In this document: one piece after another, positions 1-11,066 of the stretch
Numbering within the stretch: position 1 is the first letter of the stretch
Layout: each line of letters opens with the position of its first letter
Assembly: GCA_963169105.1 (NCBI GenBank)
Contig: OY720634.1
Span: 112,590,281 to 112,654,280 of the forward strand
Direction of reading: 5' to 3'
Source: Ceriagrion tenellum
Lineage: Eukaryota > Arthropoda > Insecta > Odonata > Coenagrionidae
Length of the DNA stretch: 64,000 nt
Notes under the pieces: generated by a model
What the model was told of the DNA's origin: nothing
Database searches by the model: none
What the model saw: the letters and a program-made list of their open reading frames with translations, nothing else
Position numbers and translations under genes: made by a program

Positions 1-74
1 GAAAGCAACACCCGCATTGGGATGCTTCTGCGCATCTAAATGTAACACGACACCATTTTTATTCCCAACAGGTG

Positions 75-177
75 AAAAATTCTCGATAATGTTCCCACTA
101 TCGAGAATATCGAGAACGTTCCTATAATCCCATGTTCCCATTATCGAGAACTTTTCTCGATAATGGGAACATGGGAT
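75..177. repeat. Nested palindrome (foldback or MITE remnant)
   Basis: Two 23-bp arms, 127-149 and 155-177, are perfect reverse complements around a 5-base loop. Each arm contains TTCCCATTATCGAGA. To the left, 75-120 repeats the same words (TCTCGATAATGTTCCCA, then its partial inverse), so the structure is a palindrome built on an older palindrome. Perfect arms imply recent formation or gene conversion. It could be a remnant of an inverted-repeat DNA transposon or a foldback mutation. No target-site duplication could be assigned. Confidence 0.85.
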
Positions 178-359
178 ATGAATTTATTTCCACACTATAA
201 ATCTCGTGGGAAGTCAAATACCAATTTAATCATGTCCTGGTTTATTACAAGGGTATATTATGAGGGTTAGTCATTAGGGACACAATCCTGCCCACTTCCG
301 CTATAAGATCCACTTGTTCAAGTCCTTTATAGACATCACGCCACATACCATGAATGTGT

Positions 360-816
360 TTCAATCAAGACCGACAAAAGGCTATATAAAATTCAAAAGC
401 TAGGTACTATCTATGGATACAAGACGACATTGAACCCTGCAGTAGTGCTTCAAAAAAAGTCAATTATAATAATTGCCAATAAAAATCTGTTTGAGCCTTC
501 TTACCCTCTGTTTGTTAATCTTAAGTTATTGCCATTAAGATACATGTTTGTTTATAAAACTTTAAAGTTCTTTTTTTGCGAAGTGGTAGTTTTACAGCAA
601 TTTCTGGAAAAGCATGGTTATAAGTTACGTAGGAACTGTAACTTTTTCATTCCTAAGCCTAATCTTTCTTTATTTAAAAGGTCATTTCTTTTTTTAGGGC
701 CTAAAATCTTTAATAATTTACCTTGTTCAATTAAACAGATAAAGAGTATAAATAATTTTTGTAAAAAGGCTAAAGATTGGTTGTTATTCCATCATGATAT
801 GAATGTTCTTTTTTGA
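360..816 (+). mobile_element. LINE 3' end: C-terminal reverse transcriptase ORF fragment
   Basis: An open frame ends at 816 and is open from about 430. It contains SYPLFVNLKLLPLRYMFVYK and then FLFLGPKIFNNLPCSIK. From known families, the pattern hydrophobic-Y..LKLLPL..., followed by a basic stretch and G(P)K.FNNLP..IK, is the extreme C-terminus of CR1-like non-LTR reverse transcriptases. The catalytic palm is absent, so this is a 5'-truncated copy. The stop is followed within 10 bases by an A-tract, as expected for a retroposed 3' end. The frame is unbroken over about 128 codons, so the copy is fairly young. The exact clade is not settled. Confidence 0.72.
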
Positions 817-823
817 TGTGTGT

Positions 824-824
<1 letters not shown>

Positions 825-913
<89 letters not shown>
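825..913. repeat. A-tract followed by (TA)n microsatellite
   Basis: About 19 A residues (825-843) run into roughly 35 TA units. It sits exactly at the 3' tail of the plus-strand LINE end and close to the 3' tail of the minus-strand SINE that begins near 955. It probably grew from one or both retroelement tails. Confidence 0.95.
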
Positions 914-917
<4 letters not shown>

Positions 918-954
918 ATAATCGGAACATGGACCCTTTGAATGGTTTGTTCTT

Positions 955-1262
955 AGGGAAGGCGACCGATAGCTAAGTTCTTTGGCACTACATAGGATAG
1001 ACGGGTCTGTTGGTAGCGAAACGATTTCGTGAGAAATGGACGAAGAAACCCGCAGTCATCAGAATCCTACTCCCAACAAAGATGCTGAGGGGACGACGAT
1101 TTTACATCCCATCCGACGGACTCTTTTCTCTTTTAGTTCTCTCCACATAGCACCAATGTAGAGATCTAAATTCCACTGATATTATCTACCAGCGCCGGGA
1201 TTTCAATCCGGGCCCTCTGAAATGGAAGCCAGAACTCAAGCCGCCGCATAGACATAACTACC
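955..1262 (-). mobile_element. tRNA-derived SINE, minus strand
   Basis: Read on the minus strand, 1262-1170 looks like a tRNA head: TTGAGTTCTGGCTTCCATT, then CAGAGGGCCCGGATTGAAAT, which sits where box B and the T arm would be (GGTTCAAATCC-like). The body that follows includes CCGTCGGATGGGATGTAAA and a GGTGCTATGTGGAGA block, words I associate with conserved SINE bodies of invertebrates. It ends near 955, close to the (TA)n tract. It is diverged and probably inactive. Its family is not named. Confidence 0.6.
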
Positions 1263-1943
1263 AATGGATGATAAAGAAAACAAATGACGGAAGGATACCA
1301 CGACAAAAATAATTCTGACGAGCCTTTAAAACACTGAAGTAACTTAATTGAATGACGGCATTTTAAACCGAAGAATAAAACAAAAATATCTCTCAATGAG
1401 AAACATCAAGGTTGTTATTAAAGCCAATACCTAAAATTAACGTCAAGCCAATCAAAATAGAGGGTACAATCTTCCAGCTGGTTAAAGCGCCAGTTACATC
1501 TCATTAGTTGCGTATTGCTAGCGCATCTAACGAGCCAAATGCACAACTCGCACTGCCAAAAATCCTTTGACAACGAAACAAAAAAAGCAAAACATAAATG
1601 GAGTGATATGACAGCCAATTCCTTGGAAACCTTTAACTGTCAACGGTCCACAAATTAATCAGATTTACCATTGTTCCAAGGTAGCTTTATGAGCTTGGAA
1701 TACGCCTGTAATTTACCTTTTAATTAAGAAACTATTTATTCGGTGATTAATACTGCTAAATCTAATCAATGAATTTCCGATCGAAAACGAAAATGCTATA
1801 ACTGTCATTGATCTTCGGGAGAAAAATTTTACATGAAGGGGGTATGGAAAGGCATAGTAAACATTAACATTCTGCAGTCCCCGTTGACAACCAATAGGTA
1901 ATTAAGATGAAACTAAGTATAGATAAAAAAAGGGAAAATTTAC
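1263..1943. other. No gene recognised
   Basis: AT-rich sequence with only short open frames on either strand and no repeat that recurs in the window. It lies downstream of the possible minus-strand exon at 1,944-2,165 and would be intron if that exon is real. Confidence 0.5.
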
Positions 1944-2165
1944 CTTCTTAGCGCTCTCCACGATAAAACGATCTTCCGATTCCGCCCGCGTGCGCAAGAA
2001 TTTCCGAATAATGGAAGAAAAAAGCCTCTGAATCGTTTCGGAAACCTTGTCTCAAACTTTTTTTTTCTCACGCTCTGAAATTATCCGTCGCTCCCCATCA
2101 AACGACTCTCAGAGACGAAAAATGGCGAAAACTGCCGCACAATCGCAAAGAAAAACAAGCACTTA
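1944..2165 (-). other. Possible 5' untranslated exon with splice donor
   Basis: On the minus strand a moderately GC-rich segment ends in CGCTAAGAAG followed by GTAAATTTTCCC, a good AAG|GTAAAT donor (last exon base 1,944). The sequence is rich in GTG, TTCG and TGCG words like insect 5' UTRs. Its one ATG opens only a 4-codon frame after the start (ATGGGGAGCGACGGATAA), so it would be non-coding. Upstream on the same strand (2,187 onward) is a GC-rich island that could be the promoter. There is no transcript evidence, and a chance donor is possible. Confidence 0.25.
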
Positions 2166-2186
2166 AAAAAGCCAGGTCCTCCATTC

Positions 2187-2760
2187 CTACTCCTGATCCA
2201 GCTTAGTCAGGGGCGGGGGGCAGGGGGGGCGTTCAGATTCCGCTAGCGAGTCACTTACTCCGCGGAACGAGACGGAACAATTCATTGACTGAAACGGGAT
2301 CTCAAAGAGTCGATCCAGGGCCATTCCGAGACGGGGAAATCGTCTATACCTCCCCCTAATTCCCCTCAACCACCTCCTCTAGTTTCCCGAAGGCCACTTA
2401 GGAAGAGGGAAAAGACTTTTTACGGGCGAGACCTAACCGTGTACACAGGGAATGGGCGGGGGGGGGGGAGCGGAACACGGAGTAACGACCCATTCAAAGC
2501 CTCTCTTTTTTAAAACGACGACACGGTAAAAATAAATCGAAGAGCCCAGCCCCAGAAGAGCCCTCAAGCAGAACTCAGCAGCGGCTCATTATTGCACGAT
2601 CGATAAACGGATTATCTCCTGCTGGGGCGGCTTTACACACATTGCAGGTTGACTTCAATGGAAGTCTCGAGCATAAGCGGTACCTCGATGGGCAAGGCCT
2701 CTCTCAGGGAATCCCTCTGCTTTCACGTAACTTTCATTGTACCGGCAAAAAAAGGAGGAC
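2187..2760. other. GC-rich island with G-runs
   Basis: Locally GC-rich sequence with G-homopolymers at about 2,213-2,230 and 2,458-2,468 and many CpG dinucleotides, in AT-rich surroundings. No convincing frame. It fits a promoter or enhancer region for the possible minus-strand exon next to it. The G-runs might form quadruplexes. Confidence 0.3.
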
Positions 2761-3463
2761 GGAAGAAAAACAACTGACAGTTGAACTTCGTCAATCAATG
2801 CGTTTGTAAATGACACTCCAGGAGTAATTTGTACTCGTGAGGCTCATAAATTTGAGTAAATTGAATGTCATTAAATATTAATACGTACTGTATTAATACG
2901 TTTAAGTTTTCGAAATATTTTAATGAATTATTATCAAGACAAGGGCAGCTGAAAGTGCTTTTTTCCAAGTCATCTTACGGAACAAAAAACATCTCCAAGT
3001 AAATAATATTAATTATATAGCAATATTTCCTCCTCCAGATTATTAAATTCTTTATTAAAAATATTGTTTGTTTATCTCCTACTGAAGTAATAAGAAAGGA
3101 ATATCACCGGATGGTATGCAATACTATCTAATAATCAACAAGAAGGAAAAATAGAAGTCCGTCTATTTTCTGTAGAAGTTCGAACTGTGATCGGTAGTGA
3201 ACAAATTACTACCCGTTTCATTCCCATCCGCCATAGAAGACCGTGCTTACACATAAAGTACTACTTGTTAGCGACTAAGGGTCATTGTTATGGAAAACAA
3301 CCTCCAGAAGTAGAGCCGCCTTTATCTCCAGGGTCGACGCTCATTCTTTAAAGAGCGGAAAAAATACCGTGCAGCAAAAAAAACAAAAACTGAGCAAAAC
3401 CTAAAACTCCCACCCGATAGGTAAAGCTGGCTGAAACGAGACAAGGAGATGCTCCAACGATGA
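2761..3463. other. No gene recognised
   Basis: AT-rich with short direct words (TAATACGT occurs twice near 2,880-2,900). Nothing coding or repetitive could be supported. Confidence 0.45.
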
Positions 3464-3667
3464 AGTTTATTCAGATACTTCCATTTCGCTCGCAAACTTC
3501 GGGTGCACTGTCAAAAGACTTCGAACGTGGCCAAAGGCGCTAAGTCTTTCACGTACTCGGAGGAGAAGAAAAAAACAGAAGTTGAGGAGGCTTACCAAAA
3601 GTTTTCTGCTAAGTATGGCCCTTGGTCCACCTTCCTATCTGAGAGCGATAATGAGATGGGAAGGTAA
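3464..3667 (+). CDS. Coding-like open frame without a start, unrecognised
   Basis: One frame is open for 67 codons up to a stop at 3,665-3,667. The last third reads like protein rather than random translation: FTYSEEKKKTEVEEAYQKF, then AKYGPWSTF, rich in charged residues with few rare ones. There is no ATG, so it would have to be an internal or terminal exon or a decayed element. A second frame is also open here, which lowers confidence. I do not recognise the family. No good acceptor was found just upstream. Confidence 0.2.
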   Translation, partial: SLFRYFHFARKLRVHCQKTSNVAKGAKSFTYSEEKKKTEVEEAYQKFSAKYGPWSTFLSESDNEMGR

Positions 3668-4094
3668 TGGCTGGCAAACCCAAAGTTAATGGTTTCTGTT
3701 CCTTTCTCAGATCGAGTGCACCATTATCGCTGAAAGATCGTACAAACGATCTTGTGAATATGCAATGACATGTTCGATAACTACAAATGATAAGGGAAAT
3801 CTGATTGGGGAGAGACTTATTGCTTCATCGAAAATGAACGAAACATAACCACATTATTTAACAACAGGGTTAAAAAATAATAAGAAACATGTGTAAACAA
3901 CATTATCGTGAACATCGTCGACCTCAGTTAAATACTTTGGAACATTAACTATACCTTGTGTACACACTTGCCGTGTAGTCATTTATGTAATGAAAAACAA
4001 GAATGACTCTATAACGAATAATAGTTATCACTGCTACAATACCAGAAGATGTACAGATATAGATGTGAAAACAACAAACCTGTATATGGTAGCC
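3668..4094. other. No gene recognised
   Basis: AT-rich with no frame or repeat supported. It precedes the LINE 3' end and may include its diverged upstream part. Confidence 0.4.
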
Positions 4095-4395
4095 AAAGGG
4101 CGAGCTTCAATGTGAACAAAATTGTTCAATAACCTACCCAATTGTTTAAAAAAAGAAAAAATAATTCCTCTATTCAAGAAAAGATCATTTGCATACCTGG
4201 TCAATGAGTGCTACTTTAGTGTAGATGAATATTTATCCCAAACTTTAGTGTATACAACTCTGATGTATCTGTATTCTGTACTATTTGTAAACATAATTGC
4301 TTTTTCTTTTTGACGTGTCCTATTTACCTGCCTTATGTACCTTCAAAACTGTGCAATGTGTCAGCTGGATAAATAAACTGATTATTATTATACGC
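4095..4395 (+). mobile_element. LINE 3' end, CR1-like terminus
   Basis: The frame ending at 4,313 contains FNNLPNCLKKEKIIPLFKK followed by FAYLVNECYFSVDEYL. The order NNLP, basic helix, FKK, L..CYYSVDEYL is the usual last 60 residues of CR1-like non-LTR reverse transcriptases. After the stop comes a short 3' UTR ending GGATAAATAAACTGATTATT, with ATT units at the tail, again typical of these elements. Only the end remains. It is related in type to, but not a copy of, the element at 360-816. Confidence 0.68.
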
Positions 4396-4592
4396 AAATC
4401 AAAGCCTAGATATTTCAAAAACAGTCACGGATATTGCGCCTAAAAAATTACTTCTGCCCCTTTCGAATTTTCGCAATTTAATCTGTAATTTAGAGCGTAA
4501 GTAAAGAAAAATAAGTTAGATGGATTTTCGGCTATCTTCTGCAAAACAAAGTTATGAAAACTGGATGACAGAACCAATCAACGACAGGAAAG

Positions 4593-4751
4593 ATGGCTAA
4601 TGCAGCAGTGGTAGTGACAACCCTGAAAGAGGGAAGACGGTGCATCGTCGTAAAATTCAAACGAATCCTCGCTGATTGCCCTCCACGAAAAACATTTCAG
4701 CATTGGCAATACCACCGCGGCGGTCACTTTCGCTCTCTATCTGCTGGTTGA
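4593..4751 (+). CDS. 52-codon small ORF, unrecognised
   Basis: ATG in a favourable context (GAAAGATGG) opens 52 codons ending at TGA 4,749-4,751. It begins MANAAVVVTTLKEGRR and ends HFRSLSAG, is basic, and is near 50% GC inside AT-rich flanks. There is no signal peptide or membrane segment. The opposite strand is also open in part, so it could be a fragment of a conserved repeat. No function is proposed. Confidence 0.22.
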   Translation: MANAAVVVTTLKEGRRCIVVKFKRILADCPPRKTFQHWQYHRGGHFRSLSAG

Positions 4752-7037
4752 TAGGTGCGTTCATGTAATTTCCGGGGAAGACTGCAGAAATACTTTCAAA
4801 CCCTCACATAATTTTCTTAGGAAAATTCGCCATAGAAAATCAAGTTCAAGAAATCAACGCTCAAATTCAATGGCATAAATTTATCACTTTTTTCACCACG
4901 AGACCCGAAAGGACACAACTAAGGTTTAGCCATAAAAACCTAATAAGGATTTTCTACTTCGACGATTTTCATAACGTTATGAAGAAAAAAAATGAGAGGG
5001 CTAACCAACTACCCGAGACAATTATATTAATACGACTACAATTTACGGAGTACGGAGTCAATTATATACAAGTATAATAAATTTTACGGAGTCAATTATA
5101 ATATAATTGTATTCGATATTTCCAGGCTCTACACCTGGTAACTTTTTACGGAGATTGGAATTTTCTTGGATTGGATTGACTCTAATCAAGCCATGTATTT
5201 TCACCATAAATATGGATATATATGGCACAATCGTACAACAAATGAAGGATAATAGGCGTAAGATAAGTAGCAATATCCCCCAAAAGGAAATACCAATCTT
5301 CGCCACATAATTACTTCACCAGCAGCAAAAACGTTTTAACAATACACACTAAAATATCACGGAAGAATAACGAAAGATATTTCCTCTTTTCCAATTAGGC
5401 TCACTTTGTTACATAATTCTTCCCGCCCAAGATGAATTCGAATAACTCTATACTCGTTCAGATAATAATAAAATACGATAAAATTAGTCATCTTGTGCAG
5501 GAAGTTTGCTATTCATGAACAACACAAACATAGGCTTCTCGTATGTTAATACAATTAGAAATGTCACAGTTTTGACCTTGGGATTCAAAGTCAATCACAT
5601 ATTTACAACATAAACGAAATAAAAAATAGGGAGTCGGTACAGTTAACTTTCTCTGTGTTTATTCTCTCAGCCAACTGAGTTTACTCTCACCCGCTAATTA
5701 AACTCGCCTCCCCGATAGTAACCTACGGCTAAAATACAACAGCGAGCTCATATGGAGTAAAGGAACACCGTAGATAACAATCAATTTCGGAGGGGAGGAA
5801 TTGTAACTTGGAAGGTCAGAGGGAGGCACAGTCGCACTGGGAACTACTTCCGAATAAATAGTTCACAGCGGAAATGGACATTTACCGCCAGTACACAAAA
5901 GAAAATAATAATAAATAAAAGAATTGGGTCCGGCAGGTTAATGTCCATCAGGGTGGTAATTCAACGGGTGGCCTTGCTGATTGGAAAAGTGAAATAGGCT
6001 TAAAACAGCTGAAAGCTGGATCACCCAAGGACTTCCCGCGATCGCCCTGAAGATTGTGCGAGATTACTTTCACGTCAAATTCAATAAATTTAGCCTTTTT
6101 GTGATGAAAAAATCACATCTTTAAAATAATGCCAAATTATCACCCATTTACCGCACTACATTTTATTACAACACAACAGCTGTCCGGATAATGCATGTAA
6201 ATTGTAGGTGTGATATGATACGGCTACGAAATTTAACGAGCGCAATTCGTAAGTTTTATCAATTTCTTATATAATAAATGTATTACTAACCACCTCTAAT
6301 AAAATACTTTACAGACCGATTCAATGGTTTCAGCCTCGGCTTTGTAACATTTTTCCATAATGTTCAGGAATTAAAAAAAATTTTGAGAGTTTCACGCCAA
6401 TAAATATTCTATGTAACATTTACAAAGTTTTTGTTAATTCTTGAAATTCACAAACAGATTTAACAAAATCGCAAAAAATAACTATGGGTTGTAAATACGT
6501 TTTTAGCCCACGATGGGACATTATCCCCATAAAATACTTACACATATATTTAATTAGTTAATTAGATTTTCAACCATACTAAGCAATGTTTTTGCGTCGT
6601 AAATATCGCTATATATGAGCTCTAAGATTCTTACATTTACTTAAATTTTAAAAAATTCAAAATGGTCTCATATGGCGAGAGAAACATAAATAGCCTCATG
6701 TGAAAAGAGAAACATGTAATTCAAACTATTCTCTTCCTCTCTTCCATTTCAACTTCATCCTGCCTCCCCTCGCTCTTATTTCTTCTGGATCGCCAATGAA
6801 AACATACAATCACAATTTATGAGCATACAGGCATCATTTTCCATCTGTTACGTCCCCAAAACTTGCGATGACAAGATGAACGACGTAAAGCGGATCGCTA
6901 AATCCCATTTGCATTACGCCAAATTGAAGCATGTGTCTACGTACTCGTCCACGTGGTATTGACTTTCTCGTTGAAAATGAACAATCAGCACATACCTCTA
7001 CCCTTTATACACGATGGGGATCACAACAAACGGAAAG
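4752..7037. other. Gene-poor AT-rich stretch
   Basis: About 2.3 kb with no supportable gene. TACGGAGTCAATTATA occurs twice in 5,048-5,102, a small local duplication. Two frames of 67 and 82 codons overlap on opposite strands at 5,058-5,310 and look like chance. A somewhat GC-richer patch at 5,800-6,060 has no open frame. Confidence 0.5.
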
Positions 7038-7078
7038 GCGAATACATAAATGCGGCGAATACATAAATGCGGCGAATA
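7038..7078. repeat. 17-bp tandem repeat, two and a half copies
   Basis: The unit AATACATAAATGCGGCG occurs at 7,041-7,057 and 7,058-7,074 and then begins a third time. It is a minisatellite seed with identical units. Confidence 0.9.
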
Positions 7079-8413
7079 AGCGGATCAAGGCGGAGGAATA
7101 ATGGATTAGAGGCGTTTTATTTCGCCCATAGTATGACAGAGACAACGATATGCGCAATGAGGAAAAACGGGGATTACCTGTGCCGCGTTTTTTAAATGGG
7201 ACTTCTTCACTGTCGGTTAGCAATTTACGCACGCTGTAAACATACTCGCCTGATGAAAGGTAAAACCATCTCACCATCTCACAAACGACGCGGCAAGACG
7301 TCAGATGACGTTATATCCCATTGATTAAATTCCTGAGAATTTTCAATCAAGCTGGGGGGGGGCTGAGATTTTCCAAGAGAGTACGTAACTACCCGGTGAG
7401 TCGGTCAAAAAAGTCGAAAAATTTGATTAAGTCTCCGTATTTCGCATAGGCAGAATTTCATTTGTCAGTGGGATTAAATGGGAGAAACGAAAAACATCCT
7501 TGCAAATGAATTTTCTTTCGCTCATTAAAATATGTAAAAATAATCCTACAACGGCAAAACTGGAACTGATTTGTGCCTCAGAGAGGGTATTCTTTAATTT
7601 TCAGGCGTCCGACATTTACGGTGGCGATTTTGTGAATTGCGAAGTATTTCAGTTTATTATATGAGTATAGTTTTCCCGTTTCTTCCTCTCTTTCATGACG
7701 AGAACTATGGAAACAGCCATTATTAGCCTGTTTTTGAGATGTGTCAATATACAAAGATTAGGTGAGACTAAATTTGTTTGAGGAACAGGTACTAGAACGA
7801 TTTGAAGAGCTTAATTAAAATTGCTTCATAGATTATTTTTAGCGATGATATTTCTTTTTCCCGTAGATTTTGTCACAATATTGTGTTTCTTTAGATGATT
7901 AAACATTTATTTGTCTGTAATTGTCACAACAAACTTAATGAGAAATTATTTGACGAATCGATACTAGAGTGAATACTAATGAGATAATTGGTGTTAAAAA
8001 ACCTATCATAGAACTGTTCATCAGCATGCACTGTGTAGAATTTTAATGGATTTATCTTTAAATAGATTGTTTTCTTTTATAAAGCTAAAGAACCTTTACT
8101 TCTTGGTTTCTTCAATTAACAAATTTAGAAGACAACTTATATTTCTCTGGTGCGTCCAAGAATCGACACACCGATTTTTTGTCAGAAGGCAAGTAGAGAG
8201 AATGGTTACATACCACATCCAACAAAATGAATCCAAATATACGAGAAGAATTAGGTTGGGAACCCTAAGAGACTCGAAGGTTCTACAGTGAATGGCATCG
8301 AATACTTGTATTATACACTCACCATTTCGAAAAAATCTCAAGACATATTTTCACAAAATTGCACGACCAAGGCAAAACATGACGGAGCACGAGCTTGGGT
8401 TGACGTTAAACTC
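7079..8413. other. No gene recognised
   Basis: AT-rich. A short acceptor-flanked frame at 7,605-7,664 is discussed in the findings. Overlapping 81-codon frames on both strands near 8,046-8,341 have no coding character. Confidence 0.4.
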
Positions 8414-8650
8414 GCAGATGTCGTAAAAGAGAGCAACAGTTCTTGTTTACGTCGAAATTTGGAGTGACACATATTACTAAATGGACTAAAGCGGATACAT
8501 TTAGTTATTACTAATATTTAACGAAATAATATGCAGATGTCGTAAAAGAGAGCAACAGTACTTGCTTACCTCGACATTTGGAATGACACATCTTACTAAA
8601 TGGACAAAAGCGGATACATATAATTATTACTTACATTTAACGACATAATA
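8414..8650. repeat. 119-bp tandem duplication, diverged
   Basis: The block beginning GCAGATGTCGTAAAAGAGAG at 8,414 starts again at 8,533. Both copies share GACACAT, TTACTAAATGGAC and AAAGCGGATACAT and differ at scattered sites, so the duplication is old. It contains no ORF. Confidence 0.85.
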
Positions 8651-9125
8651 ATCATGAATTAAACCTGTTAAAACCAGCAAATTTTAGGCTGGAGGTAGAA
8701 AGACTGCTAATTCCACGTTTGTGTAGTTTTTACCGTTGTGGTATTTAAAATTGTTAAAATTATTTATTTTTTAAACTGCAAAAAGTTTAACATTTCAAAA
8801 ATATGGAACATATTGACACTTGAACTGTGATATGCATAGCTTTTAGATTATATTTCGATGGTGACAATAATTAACAAATTGATATGCATTCATATATAAA
8901 TGCAGGCCGAAATTTCAGCCCGTTGCATGTTTTGCACCACGGACAATGGCACAAAGGAAAATGTATTGGCTCTCGGGAAGAAAACGGATAAGTATAAAAT
9001 ATCAGATAATAATTATAAAAATATTTTTATCGACATTAAATAGAATAGCTATTACTTTATTAATGAATAATCACAGGACAGGTAGGGTTGGAGGGTAACG
9101 TTCAGCCAACCTTAGAAAAAACGAA

Positions 9126-9420
9126 ATGATTTATGAAGATCCCCAGGAACCAGGTATTTCACAGGTAATACACATGTGTGGCCAGACTGTCATCTCACTC
9201 TCACGCTCTTTCTGTGTTCCTCCTCCTCCTTTCCTCTCTTTCTCAGCGTCTTCGGGGCAACTCCGACCCGCCCCACATAGTACCTCCCTCTCAAACCTAA
9301 CGCTCGGCTGATCGCGAAAATCTAATTTCAAACTTTTGATTCCGAGCGCCTCCGCCAGAATGCCTAAAACCCTTCGGGCGATAGTTTTAGGGACCAATGA
9401 GGTTACAATCTGAGGTCGCC
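9126..9420. other. Pyrimidine-rich (plus strand) GC island
   Basis: CT-rich runs such as CCTCCTCCTCCTTTCCTCTC on the plus strand give GAGA-type words on the minus strand. An 88-codon minus frame (9,131-9,397) and a 61-codon plus frame overlap and look compositional. An ATTGG (CCAAT inverse) lies at about 9,395. It may be regulatory or a minus-strand 5' UTR. Confidence 0.25.
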
Positions 9421-10129
9421 TAAGGGGAATGGGGCCGGGAATTACATTCGATATACGTAATGGCCGATGGGAAGGACACGGTGCGAGAGCCGAGAATACT
9501 TCAATGGCTAATATTAGGTAAAGCGCATCCAGCCCTGGCTATTAATAGACATTGCGCTGGAAAGTATCTTCGGTAGTGATCTAAGCAAAGCATAATTGCT
9601 CCAAAAACGTGGACTAGAAAGGTCAAATAAATAGCTCTCCGATATTCTTCAAAGGTCTCGCTCAGAGGAGAAGCAAACACTCACTAGTACATGGATGAGT
9701 TTGAGAATAGAAAGGCCTACGGGAGGAACTCATGCATCCTTTCTCAATGAATGTAAAGTTTTTCTTCAATATATGTATGGACATTTTCAAAAGAATATGA
9801 AACATTTTCACAGTTTACTACTAACAAAATTTTTGAATTCTTCCGCTCACATTACTCCGCTTGACACCTGGCCAACTGACAACTAGCAATTTATCCTTAT
9901 TAATAAACGTAGAAAAGCGACCAAAACAATTTTAATGAACACATTTTTAAACTGACTTCGCAATAATTACCTCAAGCCCATATTTCAAAATTTTGTGGGA
10001 AATTTCGAAAAAATTTTCAGGCGCAAAAAACGAAATTTCTTTTCTCAAAGAAATTTTCGCATGAATGCCGATGTTTTTCGCCCTGCCGAATACAAAATAA
10101 TCAGCATGGAAACATATTGAATTTGTTAG
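9421..10129. other. No gene recognised
   Basis: Short frames only and no repeat recurring in the window. Confidence 0.4.
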
Positions 10130-10212
10130 CAGAAAAAAAATCAATGACGACCGCGAGTTGAACTATGGACCGGGATTTCCAGCATATACCACTACGCTCA
10201 ACAGACTTTAAT
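10130..10212 (-). mobile_element. tRNA-like SINE head, minus strand
   Basis: Read on the minus strand: GAGCGTAGTGGTATATGCTGG matches a tRNA A-box region in outline, and GTCCATAGTTCAACTCGC lies at box B spacing (GGTTCAANTC-like). A T-run follows. Only a degraded head can be delimited. It could also be an old tRNA pseudogene. Confidence 0.4.
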
Positions 10213-10439
10213 TGCCTCGGGAATTTTTTCAGAATTCGAATGAGATATGCCCGAACGCAGTTAACCTCAAATGGGGTTATTTCAGCAATTATAATCATTC
10301 TGAACAAAATAATCAAAAGGAAAACTATCTGAGTTAAATTCGTAACCATAATACTCAATACCAAGGAGTAGAATTTTCGCGTTCCTAAGAGGATTTTTTA
10401 ACAATTTCTTAACTACGGATTCCGAAACGTTAAACGCAG

Positions 10440-10800
10440 AAAGTAATGATTAATGCTTCGATATAAGCCTCCTCCGCGCCCTCGACCAAGTCGAAAGCCT
10501 AGGTCTGAGGTTTAAGAGCTCTCCGGCTGACCCCAGCGAAAGAAATGAATCACGCCTGGGCGCGAAGTTGCGGTGTCATAAAATGGACGTCGAATTTACG
10601 ATGCGAAGCGACCTCAGGCACATGAGCACCTCGAAGTGCCCAATTACCGCGACTAATTGGTCTAAAGTAACAAACCTGAGGTCTGATTTTTGATAAGCAA
10701 CGGCATAACTGGCCTCACACGAAGCGAATATGAGTGCGGATTTCGCATATTAACCGAGTGTGGGGGAAGGAGGGGTCAGTTTTCCTCTCCTAGAGCCACC
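10440..10800. other. Moderately GC-rich unique-looking segment
   Basis: CpG-containing sequence without an open frame over 60 codons. AGGTCTGAGGTTT near 10,500 and ACCTGAGGTCTG near 10,675 are similar short words. A regulatory role is possible but unsupported. Confidence 0.2.
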
Positions 10801-10854
10801 TGTGTTCTCTCACAAAGACCACGTATCCGTGAAATCGAACCGCTTGGAATTTGG

Positions 10855-10935
10855 TAGCCGAGGAAACTCGCTGAGATTTGAATCAAGAACCTAGGTTCCG
10901 CAGCTGAAATCATCGCCAACTAGGTTGGCACACAG
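10855..10935 (-). mobile_element. tRNA-like SINE remnant, minus strand
   Basis: On the minus strand, CCTAGTTGGCGATGATTTCA precedes GGTTCTTGATTCAAATCTC, which resemble the A-box and B-box regions of a pol III promoter at about tRNA spacing. The body is not recognisable. Probably a decayed tRNA-derived SINE. Confidence 0.4.
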
Positions 10936-11066
10936 ATGTAACGTCCTCGTCACCAATAAAGAAAACAATATCCCAAAAACTACCAAATTTTTCCAAATAC
11001 CAAATACCAAATATTATCAAATATTTCAATACCCGTAAGCTTGACGTTCAAGTGCGTAATATCAGA

